A stretch of DNA of 62,196 bases from Bacteroidales bacterium. GTDB taxonomy: Bacteria > Bacteroidota > Bacteroidia > Bacteroidales > Marinilabiliaceae. Below are positions 41,432 to 51,069 of this stretch, one piece after another. Below the pieces are notes generated by a model. That model made no database searches. It saw only the letters and a program-made list of their open reading frames with translations, and was not told the DNA's origin. The stretch covers positions 1 to 62,196 of the forward strand of contig JAGCYH010000027.1 in NCBI GenBank assembly GCA_017960905.1, in the 5' to 3' direction. Both the position numbers and the translations under genes were made by a program. Within the stretch, counting starts at the first letter, position 1. Each line of letters starts with the position of its first letter.

Positions 41432-43621
41432 ATGCAAATTAATTTGATTAAGAAACTCTGCACTGTGGCATTATTGTTAAGTGCAGGTTCGGCTGTGGCG
41501 CAGTTTCCGTTTATGCGTCCGGAGCCGGAAGACCCTACGGGCCTGAAAGACGCCTATAAAGATTACTTCAAGATGGGCGTGGCCGTCAACATGCGTAACA
41601 TGCAGAATCCTGACGAGGTTGCAATAATTCTGAAGGAGTACAACAGCGTTACTGCTGAAAACGACATGAAACCGGGTTCGCTGCAACCCAAAGAAGGCGA
41701 GTGGAACTGGGGCAACGCCGATACCATCGCCAACTTCTGCCGCAAGCACGGCATCAAAATGCGCGGTCACTGCCTCGTTTGGCACAGCCAGTTCTGCGAC
41801 TGGATGTTCACCGACAAAAACGGCAAGGATGTTTCTAAAGAAGTGTTCTACGAGCGCCTGAAAAAACACATCACTACTGTGGTGAACCGCTACAAAGACG
41901 TGGTTTACTGCTGGGACGTAGTGAATGAGGCTATGGCCGACGATGTTCGCCGCTCACCGTGGAACCCGAATCCGTCGCCTTACCGCAACTCGAAACTCTA
42001 TCAGCTTTGTGGCGATGAGTTCATCGCCAAAGCATTCCAGTTCGCTCACGAAGCCGACCCGAATGCTCAGCTGTTCTACAACGACTACAACGCTGCCAAC
42101 CCCGACAAGCGCGACCGCATCTTCGACATGGTGAAGAAGATGAAAGACAACGGTGTGCCCATCGACGGTATCGGTATGCAGGGTCACTATAACGTTTATG
42201 GCCCGTCGATGAAAAACATCGCCGACGCCATTGAAAAATATGCTACAATTGTTAAGCACATCCAGTTCACCGAGCTCGACGTTCGCGCCAACGAGGAGAT
42301 GGGTGGTCAGCTGCAGTTCAGCCGCAACGAAGGCGTTACCATCGAACCGTACGTTCGTACGCTTCATGACAACCAGTATTCGCAACTCTTCCGCGTATTC
42401 CGTCAGCACAAAGACGTTATCGACGTGGTTACTTTCTGGAATGTCAGCGACCGCGACTCGTGGGTAGGTGTTAACAACTATCCGCTTTTGTTCGACAAAG
42501 ACGGCAAACGCAAATCGTCGTACCGCATCGTGAAGAACTTCAACGCTGCTCTCGACAATCAGGAAATCAAAGAAGACTTCAAACCGTCGGAACTCAACCA
42601 GCCGGGTCAGGAATACCCGATGGTCAACTCACAAGGTTTCGCTCGCTTCCGCGTAGTGGCACCGCAGGCTAAATCGGTTATCGTAAGCCTCGGCCTCGGC
42701 GGCAACATGGGCGGTGTTGGTGCTACCGTTCTTCAGAAAAACGATGAAGGCGTATGGGAAGGCACAACCGAAGGCCCGATGGACGAAGGCTTCCACTACT
42801 ATCACCTCACCATCGACGGTGGCGTGGTTAACGACCCGGGTGCATTGAACTACTATGGCTCAGTTCGTTGGGAGAGCGGTATCGAAATACCGGCTCACGA
42901 CGCCGATTTCTACACTGCTAAGAAGGACGTTCCGCACGGATTGGTTCAGCAGATTATCTTCTGGAGCGAAAGCACTGGCAAGTTCCAACGCGCCTTTGTT
43001 TACACTCCGCCTACGTACAACAACAACCCGAAGGAGAAATTCCCCGTTCTGTATCTGCAGCACGGCTGGGGTGAGGACGAGACTGCTTGGAGCAACCAAG
43101 GTCACGAAAACCTCATTATGGACAACTTGATTGCAGAAGGCAAATGCAAACCCTTCATCATCGTCAACGCTTACGGCTTGACCAACGACATCAAGTTTGG
43201 CAGCGGTTTCGGACAGTTTACGGGCAAGGAATTTGAGACATTGCTCTGCAACGAACTCATCCCTTACGTAGATTCGCACTTCAAGACCAAAACCGACCGC
43301 AACAACCGCGCTCTCGCTGGCCTTTCTATGGGTGGTATGACTACGAAATTGATTTCGAGCCGCAGAACCGACATGTTTGCATCGTTCGGTCTGTTGAGCG
43401 GTGGCCAGTTCGCTCCTGGTGACTTCAAAGACAACAAGGCTGTCAACTACCTCTTCGTAGGCTGTGGCAGCAAAGAGAGCCCCGACGCAATCAACAAATC
43501 GGCTGCTGATATGAAAGCTGCCGGTTACAACTGCGTAGGCTACGTATCGGAAGGCACTGCACACGAGTTCCTTACTTGGCGCCGTTGCCTCCACCTCATG
43601 GCTCAAGGCTTGTTCAAATAA
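41432..43621 (+). CDS. Bifunctional GH10 xylanase / CE1 feruloyl esterase
   Basis: 729 residues, secreted (signal about 1-24, ending AVAQ). The N-terminal GH10 domain (about 30-370) cuts xylan chains: HCLVWHSQ, WDVVNEAM (acid/base Glu166) and FTELDVR (nucleophile Glu281). A short immunoglobulin-like domain with SLGLGGNMGGVGATV follows (about 390-500). The C-terminal CE1 esterase (about 505-729) has the FPVLYLQHGWGEDE oxyanion-side stretch and the nucleophile Ser632 in GLSMGG, with a late HEFLTW supplying the His. The architecture matches the Prevotella Xyn10D-Fae1A type that couples backbone cutting with removal of ferulate. Single gene with its own terminator. Confidence 0.95.
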   Translation: MQINLIKKLCTVALLLSAGSAVAQFPFMRPEPEDPTGLKDAYKDYFKMGVAVNMRNMQNPDEVAIILKEYNSVTAENDMKPGSLQPKEGEWNWGNADTIANFCRKHGIKMRGHCLVWHSQFCDWMFTDKNGKDVSKEVFYERLKKHITTVVNRYKDVVYCWDVVNEAMADDVRRSPWNPNPSPYRNSKLYQLCGDEFIAKAFQFAHEADPNAQLFYNDYNAANPDKRDRIFDMVKKMKDNGVPIDGIGMQGHYNVYGPSMKNIADAIEKYATIVKHIQFTELDVRANEEMGGQLQFSRNEGVTIEPYVRTLHDNQYSQLFRVFRQHKDVIDVVTFWNVSDRDSWVGVNNYPLLFDKDGKRKSSYRIVKNFNAALDNQEIKEDFKPSELNQPGQEYPMVNSQGFARFRVVAPQAKSVIVSLGLGGNMGGVGATVLQKNDEGVWEGTTEGPMDEGFHYYHLTIDGGVVNDPGALNYYGSVRWESGIEIPAHDADFYTAKKDVPHGLVQQIIFWSESTGKFQRAFVYTPPTYNNNPKEKFPVLYLQHGWGEDETAWSNQGHENLIMDNLIAEGKCKPFIIVNAYGLTNDIKFGSGFGQFTGKEFETLLCNELIPYVDSHFKTKTDRNNRALAGLSMGGMTTKLISSRRTDMFASFGLLSGGQFAPGDFKDNKAVNYLFVGCGSKESPDAINKSAADMKAAGYNCVGYVSEGTAHEFLTWRRCLHLMAQGLFK

Positions 43622-43646
43622 GAACTCGTAACCATACATTAATATA

Positions 43647-43676
43647 AATGCTGTTCGGATTTTTCCGAACAGCATT
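43647..43676 (+). terminator. Terminator of the GH10-CE1 gene
   Basis: 13-bp stem AATGCTGTTCGGA / TCCGAACAGCATT with loop TTTT and T-run; 25 bases after the stop. Confidence 0.88.
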
Positions 43677-43704
43677 TTTTGTTTGAATTGTTTAAGCAAA
43701 ATAA

Positions 43705-43734
43705 TTGCCGAATGACAAAATGTAGATACCTTTG
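43705..43734 (+). promoter_or_regulatory. Promoter of the M16 peptidase gene, nearly leaderless
   Basis: TTG at 43705, 19 bases, TACCTTTG at 43727-43734. The ATG is at 43740, only five bases after the box, so transcription would start at or next to the start codon. Confidence 0.7.
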
Positions 43735-43739
43735 CACCC

Positions 43740-44960
43740 ATGTCGTACAAGGTACATACATTACAGAATGGCATCAGGGTGGTTCACATACCTTCGCAGA
43801 GCGAAGTATGCTACTGCGGACTGCTCACCAACACGGGCACACGCGATGAGGAACCTGACGAATACGGTATAGCGCATTTCATTGAGCATGTGATATTTAA
43901 AGGTACGCAGAAACGCACCTCGTACCACATTCTCAACCGCCTCGATGAGGTGGGCGGCGAGCTCAACGCCTATACCACGAAGGAGGAGACAACCGTACAT
44001 GCCGCTTTCCTCAGCCGCGACTTTGAGCGCGCCACGGAACTCATTGCCGACATGGTGTTCAACTCTGTTTTCCCCGAAAAAGAACTTGCAAAAGAGAAAA
44101 TCGTCATTGCCGACGAGATATCGTCGTACAAAGACACGCCGGCCGAACTCATCTTCGATGAGTTCGAAGACCGCATCTTCGCCGGTACTGCGCTCGGGCA
44201 CAATATATTAGGCACTTTCGAAAGCATCGCCCAGTTCGATGCCGACCGAGTGCGCCGTTTTATGCAGCGCTGCTACAACACCGACCAGATGGTGTTCAGC
44301 GTACTTGGCAATATGACGTGGGAGCAAGTTGTACGGCAAGCCGAGAAACACTTCGGCGCAATACCCAAAAATTTACGCTCGTACGAGCGTAAAAAACTGA
44401 AATTCAAAGCATACGGCAGCGAACGCCAGAACCGCGATACGCATCAGGGGCATGTGGTCTTGGGGCATATTGCCCCAAGCAGCACCGATGTCGAGCGTCT
44501 GCCTATGTTTCTGCTTAGCAACATAATAGGCGGTCCGTGCATGAACTCGCGCCTGAGCCTTGTGCTGCGCGAGCGCAACGGCATCGGCTACAACGTTGAG
44601 ACTGAGTACACTCCGTTTACCGACACTGGCCTCTTTACCATCTACTTCGGCACCGACAGCGAGAACATCGAGCGGTCGCTTCGAATTGTTGATAAAGAGT
44701 TGCAGCGCATCTGCGATGCGCCGCTTACCGAGGTGCAGCTTCGCAAGGCGAAGCGTCAGTTTGTGGGGCAGCTGCTTATGTCGGCCGACAATGGCGAGAG
44801 CCAGATGCTCTCTGTGGGCCGCAGCGTGATGCTCTACGGCGAGGCCGACGACATTGCCACCTCGTGCGACCGCATAAACGAAATCACCGCAGCCGACGTT
44901 CTCAAAGTTGCCCGCAAGGTGGTTGATCCGCAAAAACTGTCAAGCCTTATATTTTACTGA
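43740..44960 (+). CDS. M16 family zinc metallopeptidase
   Basis: 406 residues, a one-chain M16B (mitochondrial-processing-peptidase-like) enzyme. The inverted zinc motif HFIEH is at 46-50, with the downstream Glu in a VVHAAFLSRDFERATELIAD-like helix. The second half (about 210-400) is the inactive-type paired domain with GPCMNSRLSLVLRERNGIGYNVE. No signal peptide, so it is expected in the cytoplasm. It probably degrades short peptides. The first codon follows the promoter box almost directly. Followed after 18 bases by an O-methyltransferase gene. Confidence 0.93.
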   Translation: MSYKVHTLQNGIRVVHIPSQSEVCYCGLLTNTGTRDEEPDEYGIAHFIEHVIFKGTQKRTSYHILNRLDEVGGELNAYTTKEETTVHAAFLSRDFERATELIADMVFNSVFPEKELAKEKIVIADEISSYKDTPAELIFDEFEDRIFAGTALGHNILGTFESIAQFDADRVRRFMQRCYNTDQMVFSVLGNMTWEQVVRQAEKHFGAIPKNLRSYERKKLKFKAYGSERQNRDTHQGHVVLGHIAPSSTDVERLPMFLLSNIIGGPCMNSRLSLVLRERNGIGYNVETEYTPFTDTGLFTIYFGTDSENIERSLRIVDKELQRICDAPLTEVQLRKAKRQFVGQLLMSADNGESQMLSVGRSVMLYGEADDIATSCDRINEITAADVLKVARKVVDPQKLSSLIFY

Positions 44961-44978
44961 TAATAAGCTTATTGCGCT

Positions 44979-45623
44979 ATGGACTATCAGACGTTCGACA
45001 TGGAAGAATACATCGGTGAGCATATCGACGCTGAGCCGGCTCTGCTGGCCGAGCTCGACCGCTACACGCATACTCACGTGCTTGCACCGCGTATGTTGAG
45101 CGGACATTTGCAAGGCCGATTGCTCAAGATGCTCGTTCGTATGGCCAATCCGCGCCAGGTGCTCGAGATAGGTACCTTCACGGGCTATTCGGCCCTCTGC
45201 ATGGCCGAGGGCCTCTTGCGCCCCGAGGCGCACATTCATACCATAGAAATCGACGACGAGCTGGAGCCGATAATCACGCGATTCGTCTCGCGGTCGGCAT
45301 TCGCCGACCGAATAACGCTGCACATAGGCGATGCGCTGAGCATTATGGGCGAGATACAGGGCGACTTCGATTTCGTATTCATTGATGGTAATAAACGCGA
45401 CTATCCAGCTTATTATAAGGCAGTTATGCCGCGGCTGTCGTCGGGCGGCTACATAGTAGCCGACAATATACTCTGGGACGGCAAAGTAGTTGAGCCGGTG
45501 GCTCACAACGATGGCCAGACTAAGGCCATTCTCGAATTCAACGACCTCGTCGCACACGACGACTCCATCGAAAAGGTCATTCTCCCCATTCGCGACGGTC
45601 TGACGCTGATAAGGAAGAAATAA
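44979..45623 (+). CDS. SAM-dependent O-methyltransferase (catechol-type)
   Basis: 214 residues, class I methyltransferase of the metal-dependent O-methyltransferase family. The SAM site shows VLEIGTFTGYSALCMAEGL; the second acidic strand is HTIEIDDEL, and FVFIDGNKRDYPAYYKAVMPRLSSGGYIVADNILW supplies the metal-binding Asp/Asn. A natural substrate is not predictable; members methylate catechols, flavonoids or tRNA uridine 5-oxyacetates. Likely co-transcribed with the M16 peptidase, as in several Bacteroidales. No membrane segment. Confidence 0.9.
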   Translation: MDYQTFDMEEYIGEHIDAEPALLAELDRYTHTHVLAPRMLSGHLQGRLLKMLVRMANPRQVLEIGTFTGYSALCMAEGLLRPEAHIHTIEIDDELEPIITRFVSRSAFADRITLHIGDALSIMGEIQGDFDFVFIDGNKRDYPAYYKAVMPRLSSGGYIVADNILWDGKVVEPVAHNDGQTKAILEFNDLVAHDDSIEKVILPIRDGLTLIRKK

Positions 45624-45660
45624 ACGTGCAGTAAATCAGCAAATAAGCACTGAAATCTTT

Positions 45661-47028
45661 TTATGCAAACAGTAATCTGAAAGCCTCGTCGAGTCGTGTT
45701 ACGGGGCGGACGTCGATGTTGAACTTTTTCAGGTCGGAAATGCGGTTGAAGCGTGGCACGATAATCTGGCTGAAGCCGAGTTTTGCAGCCTCTCCCACAC
45801 GCTGTTCGATGCGTGTTATCGGGCGAATCTCGCCCGATAAGCCTATCTCGCCCGCGAGGCAAACGCCCTGATTTATAGCCATATCGGTGTTCGACGACAG
45901 AATCGATGCCGCCACGCTGAGGTCGATGGCCGGGTCGCATACGCGGATGCCGCCGGCAATGTTGAGAAAGACGTCTTTGGCGGCTAATTTGAACCCTGCC
46001 CGTTTCTCGAGAACAGCCAGAAGCATGTTGAGGCGGCGAAGGTCGAAACCTGTTGCCGAACGTTGTGGCGTTCCGTAAGCTGCTGTGCTTGTAAGCGCTT
46101 GTACCTCAATAAGAAACGGCCGTACGCCTTCGACGGCGGCGGCAATAGCTACGCCGCTCAGCGACTGCGAAAACTCGTTGAGCAGCAGCTCCGACGGATT
46201 GGCCACCTCGCGCAGTCCGTCGCCCAGCATCTCGAAGATGCCTATCTCGTTGGTGGAACCGAAACGGTTTTTTATCGACCGCAGAATGCGGTACATGTGG
46301 TTGCGGTCGCCTTCGAACTGCAGGACCACGTCGACCATGTGCTCCAGAATCTTCGGGCCGGCAATCTGGCCGTCTTTATTTATATGGCCGATAAGAATTA
46401 TCGGCAGGGCGTTCTCTTTGGCCATGCGCATCAGCACTGCGGTGCACTCTTTTATCTGCGAGATGCTTCCGGGCAGCGAGTCGACGCGCTCGGTCTCCAT
46501 GGTTTGTATTGAGTCGACCACGACGATGTCGGGCGAGCACTCTTTGATGTGCGACGCGAGACGGTCGATAGAGGTGTCGCTCACCACCATGCAGTTGTCG
46601 GTCGTCGCCGAGCGGATGCGCTCGGCGCGCAGTTTAATCTGCTGTGCGCTCTCTTCGCCCGACACGTAGAGTACTTTGCGGTCGGGTATCGACAGCGCCA
46701 TTTGCAGTACGAGAGTCGATTTGCCGATGCCGGGTTCGCCGCCAATGAGTATTATTGCGCCAGGCACAATGCCGCCGCCCAGTACGCGGTCGAGTTCGGC
46801 ATTTGCCGTCGGCGTACGCCGAACGGCACCCACCTGCACATCGGTAAGCCGCATGGGCTTTATCGTGTTCGACGCGCTGAACGACGTGGCGCCGCCCGTC
46901 GGTTTTACCGACACCACCTCCTCTTCGACGAATGTGTTCCACGCGCCGCATTGCGAGCAGCGCCCCATCCATTTCGGCGACTCGGCGCCGCACTCTTTGC
47001 ATACGAATACTATCTTTGTCTTTGCCAT
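45661..47028 (-). CDS. radA: DNA repair protein RadA
   Basis: 455 residues from ATG 47028. A Cys4 zinc finger (CKECG...CSQCG) starts the protein, then a RecA-like ATPase with Walker A GGEPGIGKST, the KNRFG motif characteristic of RadA, and a C-terminal Lon-protease-like domain (about 300-455). RadA helps branch migration during recombination repair. The open frame extends to 47193, but this would include the terminator at 47086-47119, so the shorter start is right. Followed by no other gene in the same direction. Confidence 0.95.
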   Translation of the reverse strand: MAKTKIVFVCKECGAESPKWMGRCSQCGAWNTFVEEEVVSVKPTGGATSFSASNTIKPMRLTDVQVGAVRRTPTANAELDRVLGGGIVPGAIILIGGEPGIGKSTLVLQMALSIPDRKVLYVSGEESAQQIKLRAERIRSATTDNCMVVSDTSIDRLASHIKECSPDIVVVDSIQTMETERVDSLPGSISQIKECTAVLMRMAKENALPIILIGHINKDGQIAGPKILEHMVDVVLQFEGDRNHMYRILRSIKNRFGSTNEIGIFEMLGDGLREVANPSELLLNEFSQSLSGVAIAAAVEGVRPFLIEVQALTSTAAYGTPQRSATGFDLRRLNMLLAVLEKRAGFKLAAKDVFLNIAGGIRVCDPAIDLSVAASILSSNTDMAINQGVCLAGEIGLSGEIRPITRIEQRVGEAAKLGFSQIIVPRFNRISDLKKFNIDVRPVTRLDEAFRLLFA

Positions 47029-47085
47029 GCTGACTCTTGCGTTTATTTTTTTCGTAAAAATAAGCAAAAACATCTGACTGACAAA

Positions 47086-47119
47086 AAAAAGAGGCTGCCT
47101 TTTTAGGCAGCCTCTTTTT
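47086..47119 (-). terminator. Terminator of the second tonB gene
   Basis: 15-bp stem AAAAAGAGGCTGCCT with loop TTTT, T-run continuing on the minus strand; 19 bases after the TonB stop. Confidence 0.88.
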
Positions 47120-47137
47120 ATCATTGTTTTGCTCTGT

Positions 47138-47830
47138 TTATTGCAACACAAAGTTGATAGGCAAGTTGTACGAAACCTTAACGGCTTTTCCACGCTGTTT
47201 GCCCGGGTTCCATTTTGGCATGTTTTCTACCACACGGATTGCCTCTTTGTCGAGGTTCGGGTCGAACGGGCGGACAACTTTAACGTTGGTAACTTCGCCT
47301 TTCTGATTGATAATAAAATTGACGAATACACGGCCCTGAATACCATTCTCCTGAGCGATGACCGGATATTTGATGTTTTTGCTCAAATACTCGGCAATCT
47401 TTTCGTTACCTCCGGGGAACGAAGGCATCTCCTCTACTATAAGGAACACCTCGTTGTCTTCTTCGGGTTCTTCTTCAACCACTTCAACAACGTCGCGAAT
47501 CTCGAACTCGGTGTCTTCATCCGCTTCACTATCAATCAAATCCATTTCATCATTGATTTCGGTGTCGTCATCAACAATGTTAAGCACCTCTGCCAATTTG
47601 GGTGGTGGAGGGGGAGGGGGCGGTTTAATCTCCTCTTGAGTGGTTACTGGAACCATCTCCTCTTCTACAGCAGCACTGTCGTCAACCATGCCGGAGAGAT
47701 CGAGCTGTACGTCTCGCTGCGACCATTCGAAGCAGGCTAACACCAGACCCAGAACGACCGCCAAGCCAATCTCTTTGAACAGCATTTTCTTGCCTTCAAG
47801 GTCTGCTTTCGGCGACTTTTTGATTTCCAT
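47138..47830 (-). CDS. Energy transducer TonB (paralogue 2)
   Basis: 230 residues. Same plan as the 40272-40946 protein: basic start KKSPKADLEGKK, membrane helix (about 20-38, LAVVLGLVLACFEWS), a periplasmic linker with a run of eight prolines and an acidic region, and a C-terminal TonB domain: YPVIAQENGIQGRVFVNFIINQKGEVTNVK and PKWNPGKQRGKAVKVSYNLPINF. Both copies end in NFVLQ. The longer proline run suggests it can reach the receptor across the periplasm. Leader of about 100 bases or more, with no clear TANNTTTG box. Monocistronic. Confidence 0.92.
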   Translation of the reverse strand: MEIKKSPKADLEGKKMLFKEIGLAVVLGLVLACFEWSQRDVQLDLSGMVDDSAAVEEEMVPVTTQEEIKPPPPPPPPKLAEVLNIVDDDTEINDEMDLIDSEADEDTEFEIRDVVEVVEEEPEEDNEVFLIVEEMPSFPGGNEKIAEYLSKNIKYPVIAQENGIQGRVFVNFIINQKGEVTNVKVVRPFDPNLDKEAIRVVENMPKWNPGKQRGKAVKVSYNLPINFVLQ

Positions 47831-48204
47831 AGGTTCAACAATTTTTAAGTTCCTTTCGAAACTTAGGTTTTATTTCAAGTCAAGTAATTCGTTTTTCAAA
47901 ATCGACCGCCAAATTAGCAAATAATCCGCATATGTTCGCACTCCCACCATGTTTTTTTTCAATTTTTTTTTCAGCAGCAATGCTCGTCTGACTCCTTTTT
48001 TCGTGCATAACACATTATTAATGTGCATGATAAACGTCGAAATATTTTTTTTCGGCGTTGAGCCGAAAAAACTGTTTTTTAACATTTGATTTTCGAAAAA
48101 ACAGCCAGCCGGCTCAAAAAACGCCACACAGACGTCAGTCCTGAAACGCCGCAAAACGATAAAAATATCTGCCGAAATTTTACAATGCATACGGAGATAT
48201 TATG
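47831..48204. other. Non-coding gap upstream of metK and tonB paralogue 2
   Basis: About 375 bases between divergent genes. A+T-rich, no convincing gene. The minus-strand TAATTTGG (around 47914-47921) is a poor candidate for the TonB promoter. Nothing else is seen here. Confidence 0.4.
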
Positions 48205-48329
48205 TATATTTGCAACTGAAAAAAGGAAGTGGATGGATTTGCCAATTGCAACCACTATAAAAAAGTGCTAAAATGCTTTTTGTCGTCCTTCCAATTCCCT
48301 ATAAATAATTAATAAACAGATTATTGTAT
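48205..48329 (+). promoter_or_regulatory. metK promoter and structured leader
   Basis: TATATTTG at 48205-48212 predicts a start near 48219 and a leader of about 110 bases. GTGG...CCAC pairs around a TTTGCCAATTGCAA loop, AAAAAG...CTTTTT forms a second hairpin and GGAAG/CTTCC could close both (48224-48293). It does not match any SAM riboswitch consensus that I can recall, so no class is assigned. Confidence 0.45.
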
Positions 48330-49580
48330 ATGGGATATTATTTTACATCAGAATCAGTGTCGGAGGGGCATCCTGACAAGGTTGCCGACCAGATTTCAGA
48401 CGCAGTGCTCGACAACCTGTTGGCACAAGACCCCGAATCGAAAGTGGCGTGCGAAACGCTTGTTACTACAGGCCTTACAATTGTGGCCGGCGAGATTAAA
48501 ACCGAAGGCTACGTATCGGTGCAGGACGTTGCGCGCGACGTCATCAGCCGCATAGGCTACAACAAAGGCGAGTATATGTTCGACGCCGGCTCGTGCGGCG
48601 TCCTCTCGGCCATTCACGCTCAGTCGGCCGACATCAACCGCGGCGTGGAGCGCGCCAAGGAAGAGGAGCAGGGCGCTGGCGACCAGGGCATGATGTTCGG
48701 TTATGCCTGCCGCGACACTGAAGACTACATGCCGCTGCCTATCTATTTGGCTCACAAACTGTTGCGCGAACTGTCGGACATACGCCGCGAGGGCAAGGTG
48801 ATGACTTACCTCCGACCCGACTCGAAGAGCCAGGTTACCATCGAATACAACGACGACAATACGCCAAGGCGTATTGACACCATAGTGATATCGACGCAGC
48901 ACGACGAGTTCGACGAAGACGAGAAGATGCTCGCCCGCATTCGCGAAGACGTGAAGAACATACTCATCAAGCGTGTGTGCGACAAGCTTCCCGAGGCTCA
49001 GCGCCGACTTTTCGACGCTGACTATAAGCTCTTTGTCAACCCGACGGGCAAGTTCGTCATCGGCGGTCCGCACGGCGACACCGGTCTGACGGGCCGCAAG
49101 ATTATCGTTGACACCTATGGTGGCAAAGGTGCACACGGCGGCGGCGCATTCTCGGGCAAAGACGCCTCGAAAGTCGACCGCTCGGCTGCATACGCTACAC
49201 GCCACATAGCCAAAAACCTTGTTGCTGCCGGCGTGGCCGACGAAGTGCTCGTGCAAGTCGCCTACGCCATAGGCGTGGCGCAACCCGTAGGACTTTACGT
49301 GAACACTTACGGAACGGCAAAAGTGAACCTCAGCGACGGCGAGATAGCCCGCAAGATTTCGGAAATCTTCGACATGCGACCGGCGGCCATCGTGAAACGC
49401 TTCGGACTGAAAAACCCGATTTTCGAACCGACAGCTTCGTACGGACACGTAGGACGCAAGCCCTACACCGCAAAAGTAAACGTGACCGAAAACGGCAAAA
49501 CGGTTGAGAAGGAAGTTGAATTCTTCGGTTGGGAGAAACTCGACTATGTCGATCGGATAAAATCAACATTTTCATTATAA
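48330..49580 (+). CDS. metK: S-adenosylmethionine synthetase
   Basis: 416 residues from ATG 48330 (a TTG two codons upstream is possible). Makes SAM from methionine and ATP. Family signatures: [22 protein letters not shown] at the N-terminus, [12 protein letters not shown] (metal and methionine binding), [24 protein letters not shown] and [20 protein letters not shown]. Length is slightly greater than the E. coli 384 residues, with an insert around 100-120 and a C-terminal extension usual in Bacteroidetes. A strong terminator follows. Confidence 0.97.
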   Translation: MGYYFTSESVSEGHPDKVADQISDAVLDNLLAQDPESKVACETLVTTGLTIVAGEIKTEGYVSVQDVARDVISRIGYNKGEYMFDAGSCGVLSAIHAQSADINRGVERAKEEEQGAGDQGMMFGYACRDTEDYMPLPIYLAHKLLRELSDIRREGKVMTYLRPDSKSQVTIEYNDDNTPRRIDTIVISTQHDEFDEDEKMLARIREDVKNILIKRVCDKLPEAQRRLFDADYKLFVNPTGKFVIGGPHGDTGLTGRKIIVDTYGGKGAHGGGAFSGKDASKVDRSAAYATRHIAKNLVAAGVADEVLVQVAYAIGVAQPVGLYVNTYGTAKVNLSDGEIARKISEIFDMRPAAIVKRFGLKNPIFEPTASYGHVGRKPYTAKVNVTENGKTVEKEVEFFGWEKLDYVDRIKSTFSL

Positions 49581-49600
49581 ACCTCTATTTTTTAATTAAA

Positions 49601-49632
49601 AACGGCATTGCAACATGTTGCAATGCCGTTTT
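49601..49632 (+). terminator. Terminator of metK
   Basis: Perfect palindrome AAACGGCATTGCAACA and its complement, followed by T8; 20 bases after the stop. Confidence 0.88.
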
Positions 49633-49644
49633 TTTTGTTTTTTA

Positions 49645-49671
49645 CAAAACGCTGAATTTCAGCGTTTTGTA
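49645..49671. terminator. Second hairpin after metK
   Basis: ACAAAACGCTGAA / TTCAGCGTTTTGT, 12-bp stem or more, 13 bases after the main terminator; possibly a back-up terminator. It is not followed by a T-run on the plus strand. Confidence 0.5.
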
Positions 49672-49785
49672 AAAATCGCCGTATTTTTTTCAAAAAATGA
49701 TTGTTAAAAACGCATTAATTTTTCAAAAAAAAGATTTACCTTTATGATTTGAAAATTAAACTCAAAAAACAAAAACTAAAAAGAC

Positions 49786-51069
49786 ATGATGAAACAGATG
49801 AAATTAGCAATCGCCTTTTTCTTGTGCGCTGCTACCGCATCGGCACAGACTACAAAGGAAGAAATGATTGCGAACCTCCAGAAAAACGGAGGCAACAACA
49901 TGGTTTATTCAGCAGAATTCAAGCCTCAGACGCCAGCGCCTAAAGGCTACAAACCGTTCTATATCAGCCACTACGGCCGTCACGGTTCGCGTTACCACTA
50001 TTCGGGATTCGACTATATGGTGATGCGCAACATGCTTCGCGACGCCGACAAGGCTAACGCCTTGACCGCAACGGGCAAGGACTTGCTCGCTCGCGTTGAG
50101 CGCCTCTACGACGACGGTTTCGAACGTGCCGGCGACCTTACCAAAACCGGTTTCAAACAGCATCAGGGCATTGCCGAGCGTATGGTGAACTCGTTCCCCG
50201 AAGTATTCGGCAGCAACGCCTTCCTCGACGTCAAATCATCAACGTCGCACCGCGTGCTGTGCAGTATGGACGCATTCTTGCAGCGAGTTAACTCGCTGCG
50301 ACCGGGCATCAAAGTGCAGACCGAATCGAGCCGACGCATTATGAAGTACATCAATAACGAAGAGCGCGACTCCGTTACTTCGTACCTCAAGAAGGGCGCA
50401 GGCTGGAAAGAGGCTAACGAGAAGCTCGACAAACTGTGCGTTCACCCCGAGCGCCTCGTGAAAGCGGTATTCTCCGACACAGCGTATGTCAGAACCAAAG
50501 TCAACGGCTTCCAGTTCATGCGCAAACTCTTTGATTTGCACTGCAATATGCAGAATATCGACGAACTCGGATTCGACTTCAGCGACTTCTTCACACCCGA
50601 AGAGCAGTTCGACAACTGGCAGGTTACAAACCTCTATTGGTATGCCAACTTCAGCACATGCCCGTACTCTAACTCGCGCGGTGCCAAGTGCGGTAGAAAC
50701 CTGCTTCAGAACTTCCTCGACGAGGCCGACAAGGCACTTGCCGGCAACGGTGTAACTGCCACTCTGCGCTTCGGCCACGACACGGGCCTCATGCCTCTCG
50801 CAAGCCTTATGGGGCTCGAGGGCTGCGCTGTGAACGTAACCGACTTCTCGGAACTCTACAAATACTGGTGCGACTACAAGATTATACCGATGGCCGGCAA
50901 CTTGCAGATGATTTTCTACAAATCGCCGAAATCGAATGATATATTAATTAAGGTATTGCTCAACGAGAACGAAGTGAAACTGCCTCTCGAAAGCGACATC
51001 GCGCCTTACTACAAGTGGAGCGAAGTGGAAGCATATTACCGCAACGTACTTAAGAATTTGTGGAATTAG
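49786..51069 (+). CDS. Histidine acid phosphatase (MINPP/phytase-like)
   Basis: 427 residues, secreted (signal about 1-22, ending TASAQ). The catalytic RHGSR is at 65-69 (His66), and the proton-donor HD is at 331-332 (FGHDTGLMPL). The order and spacing are those of branch-2 histidine phosphatases, including the multiple-inositol-polyphosphate phosphatases described from gut Bacteroides. The sequence does not show the MINPP HAE version of the donor, so specificity for phytate is likely but not certain. First gene of a seven-gene operon; overlaps radC by ten bases. Confidence 0.87.
   Translation: MMKQMKLAIAFFLCAATASAQTTKEEMIANLQKNGGNNMVYSAEFKPQTPAPKGYKPFYISHYGRHGSRYHYSGFDYMVMRNMLRDADKANALTATGKDLLARVERLYDDGFERAGDLTKTGFKQHQGIAERMVNSFPEVFGSNAFLDVKSSTSHRVLCSMDAFLQRVNSLRPGIKVQTESSRRIMKYINNEERDSVTSYLKKGAGWKEANEKLDKLCVHPERLVKAVFSDTAYVRTKVNGFQFMRKLFDLHCNMQNIDELGFDFSDFFTPEEQFDNWQVTNLYWYANFSTCPYSNSRGAKCGRNLLQNFLDEADKALAGNGVTATLRFGHDTGLMPLASLMGLEGCAVNVTDFSELYKYWCDYKIIPMAGNLQMIFYKSPKSNDILIKVLLNENEVKLPLESDIAPYYKWSEVEAYYRNVLKNLWN

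Noticed and set aside
47029..47193. Upstream extension of RadA by 55 residues
   Set aside because: It would contain the tonB terminator stem; the extension is not RadA-like and MAKTKIVF is the family start.
48219..48329. A named SAM riboswitch in the metK leader
   Set aside because: No consensus sequence of a known class was recognised; kept only as a structured leader.
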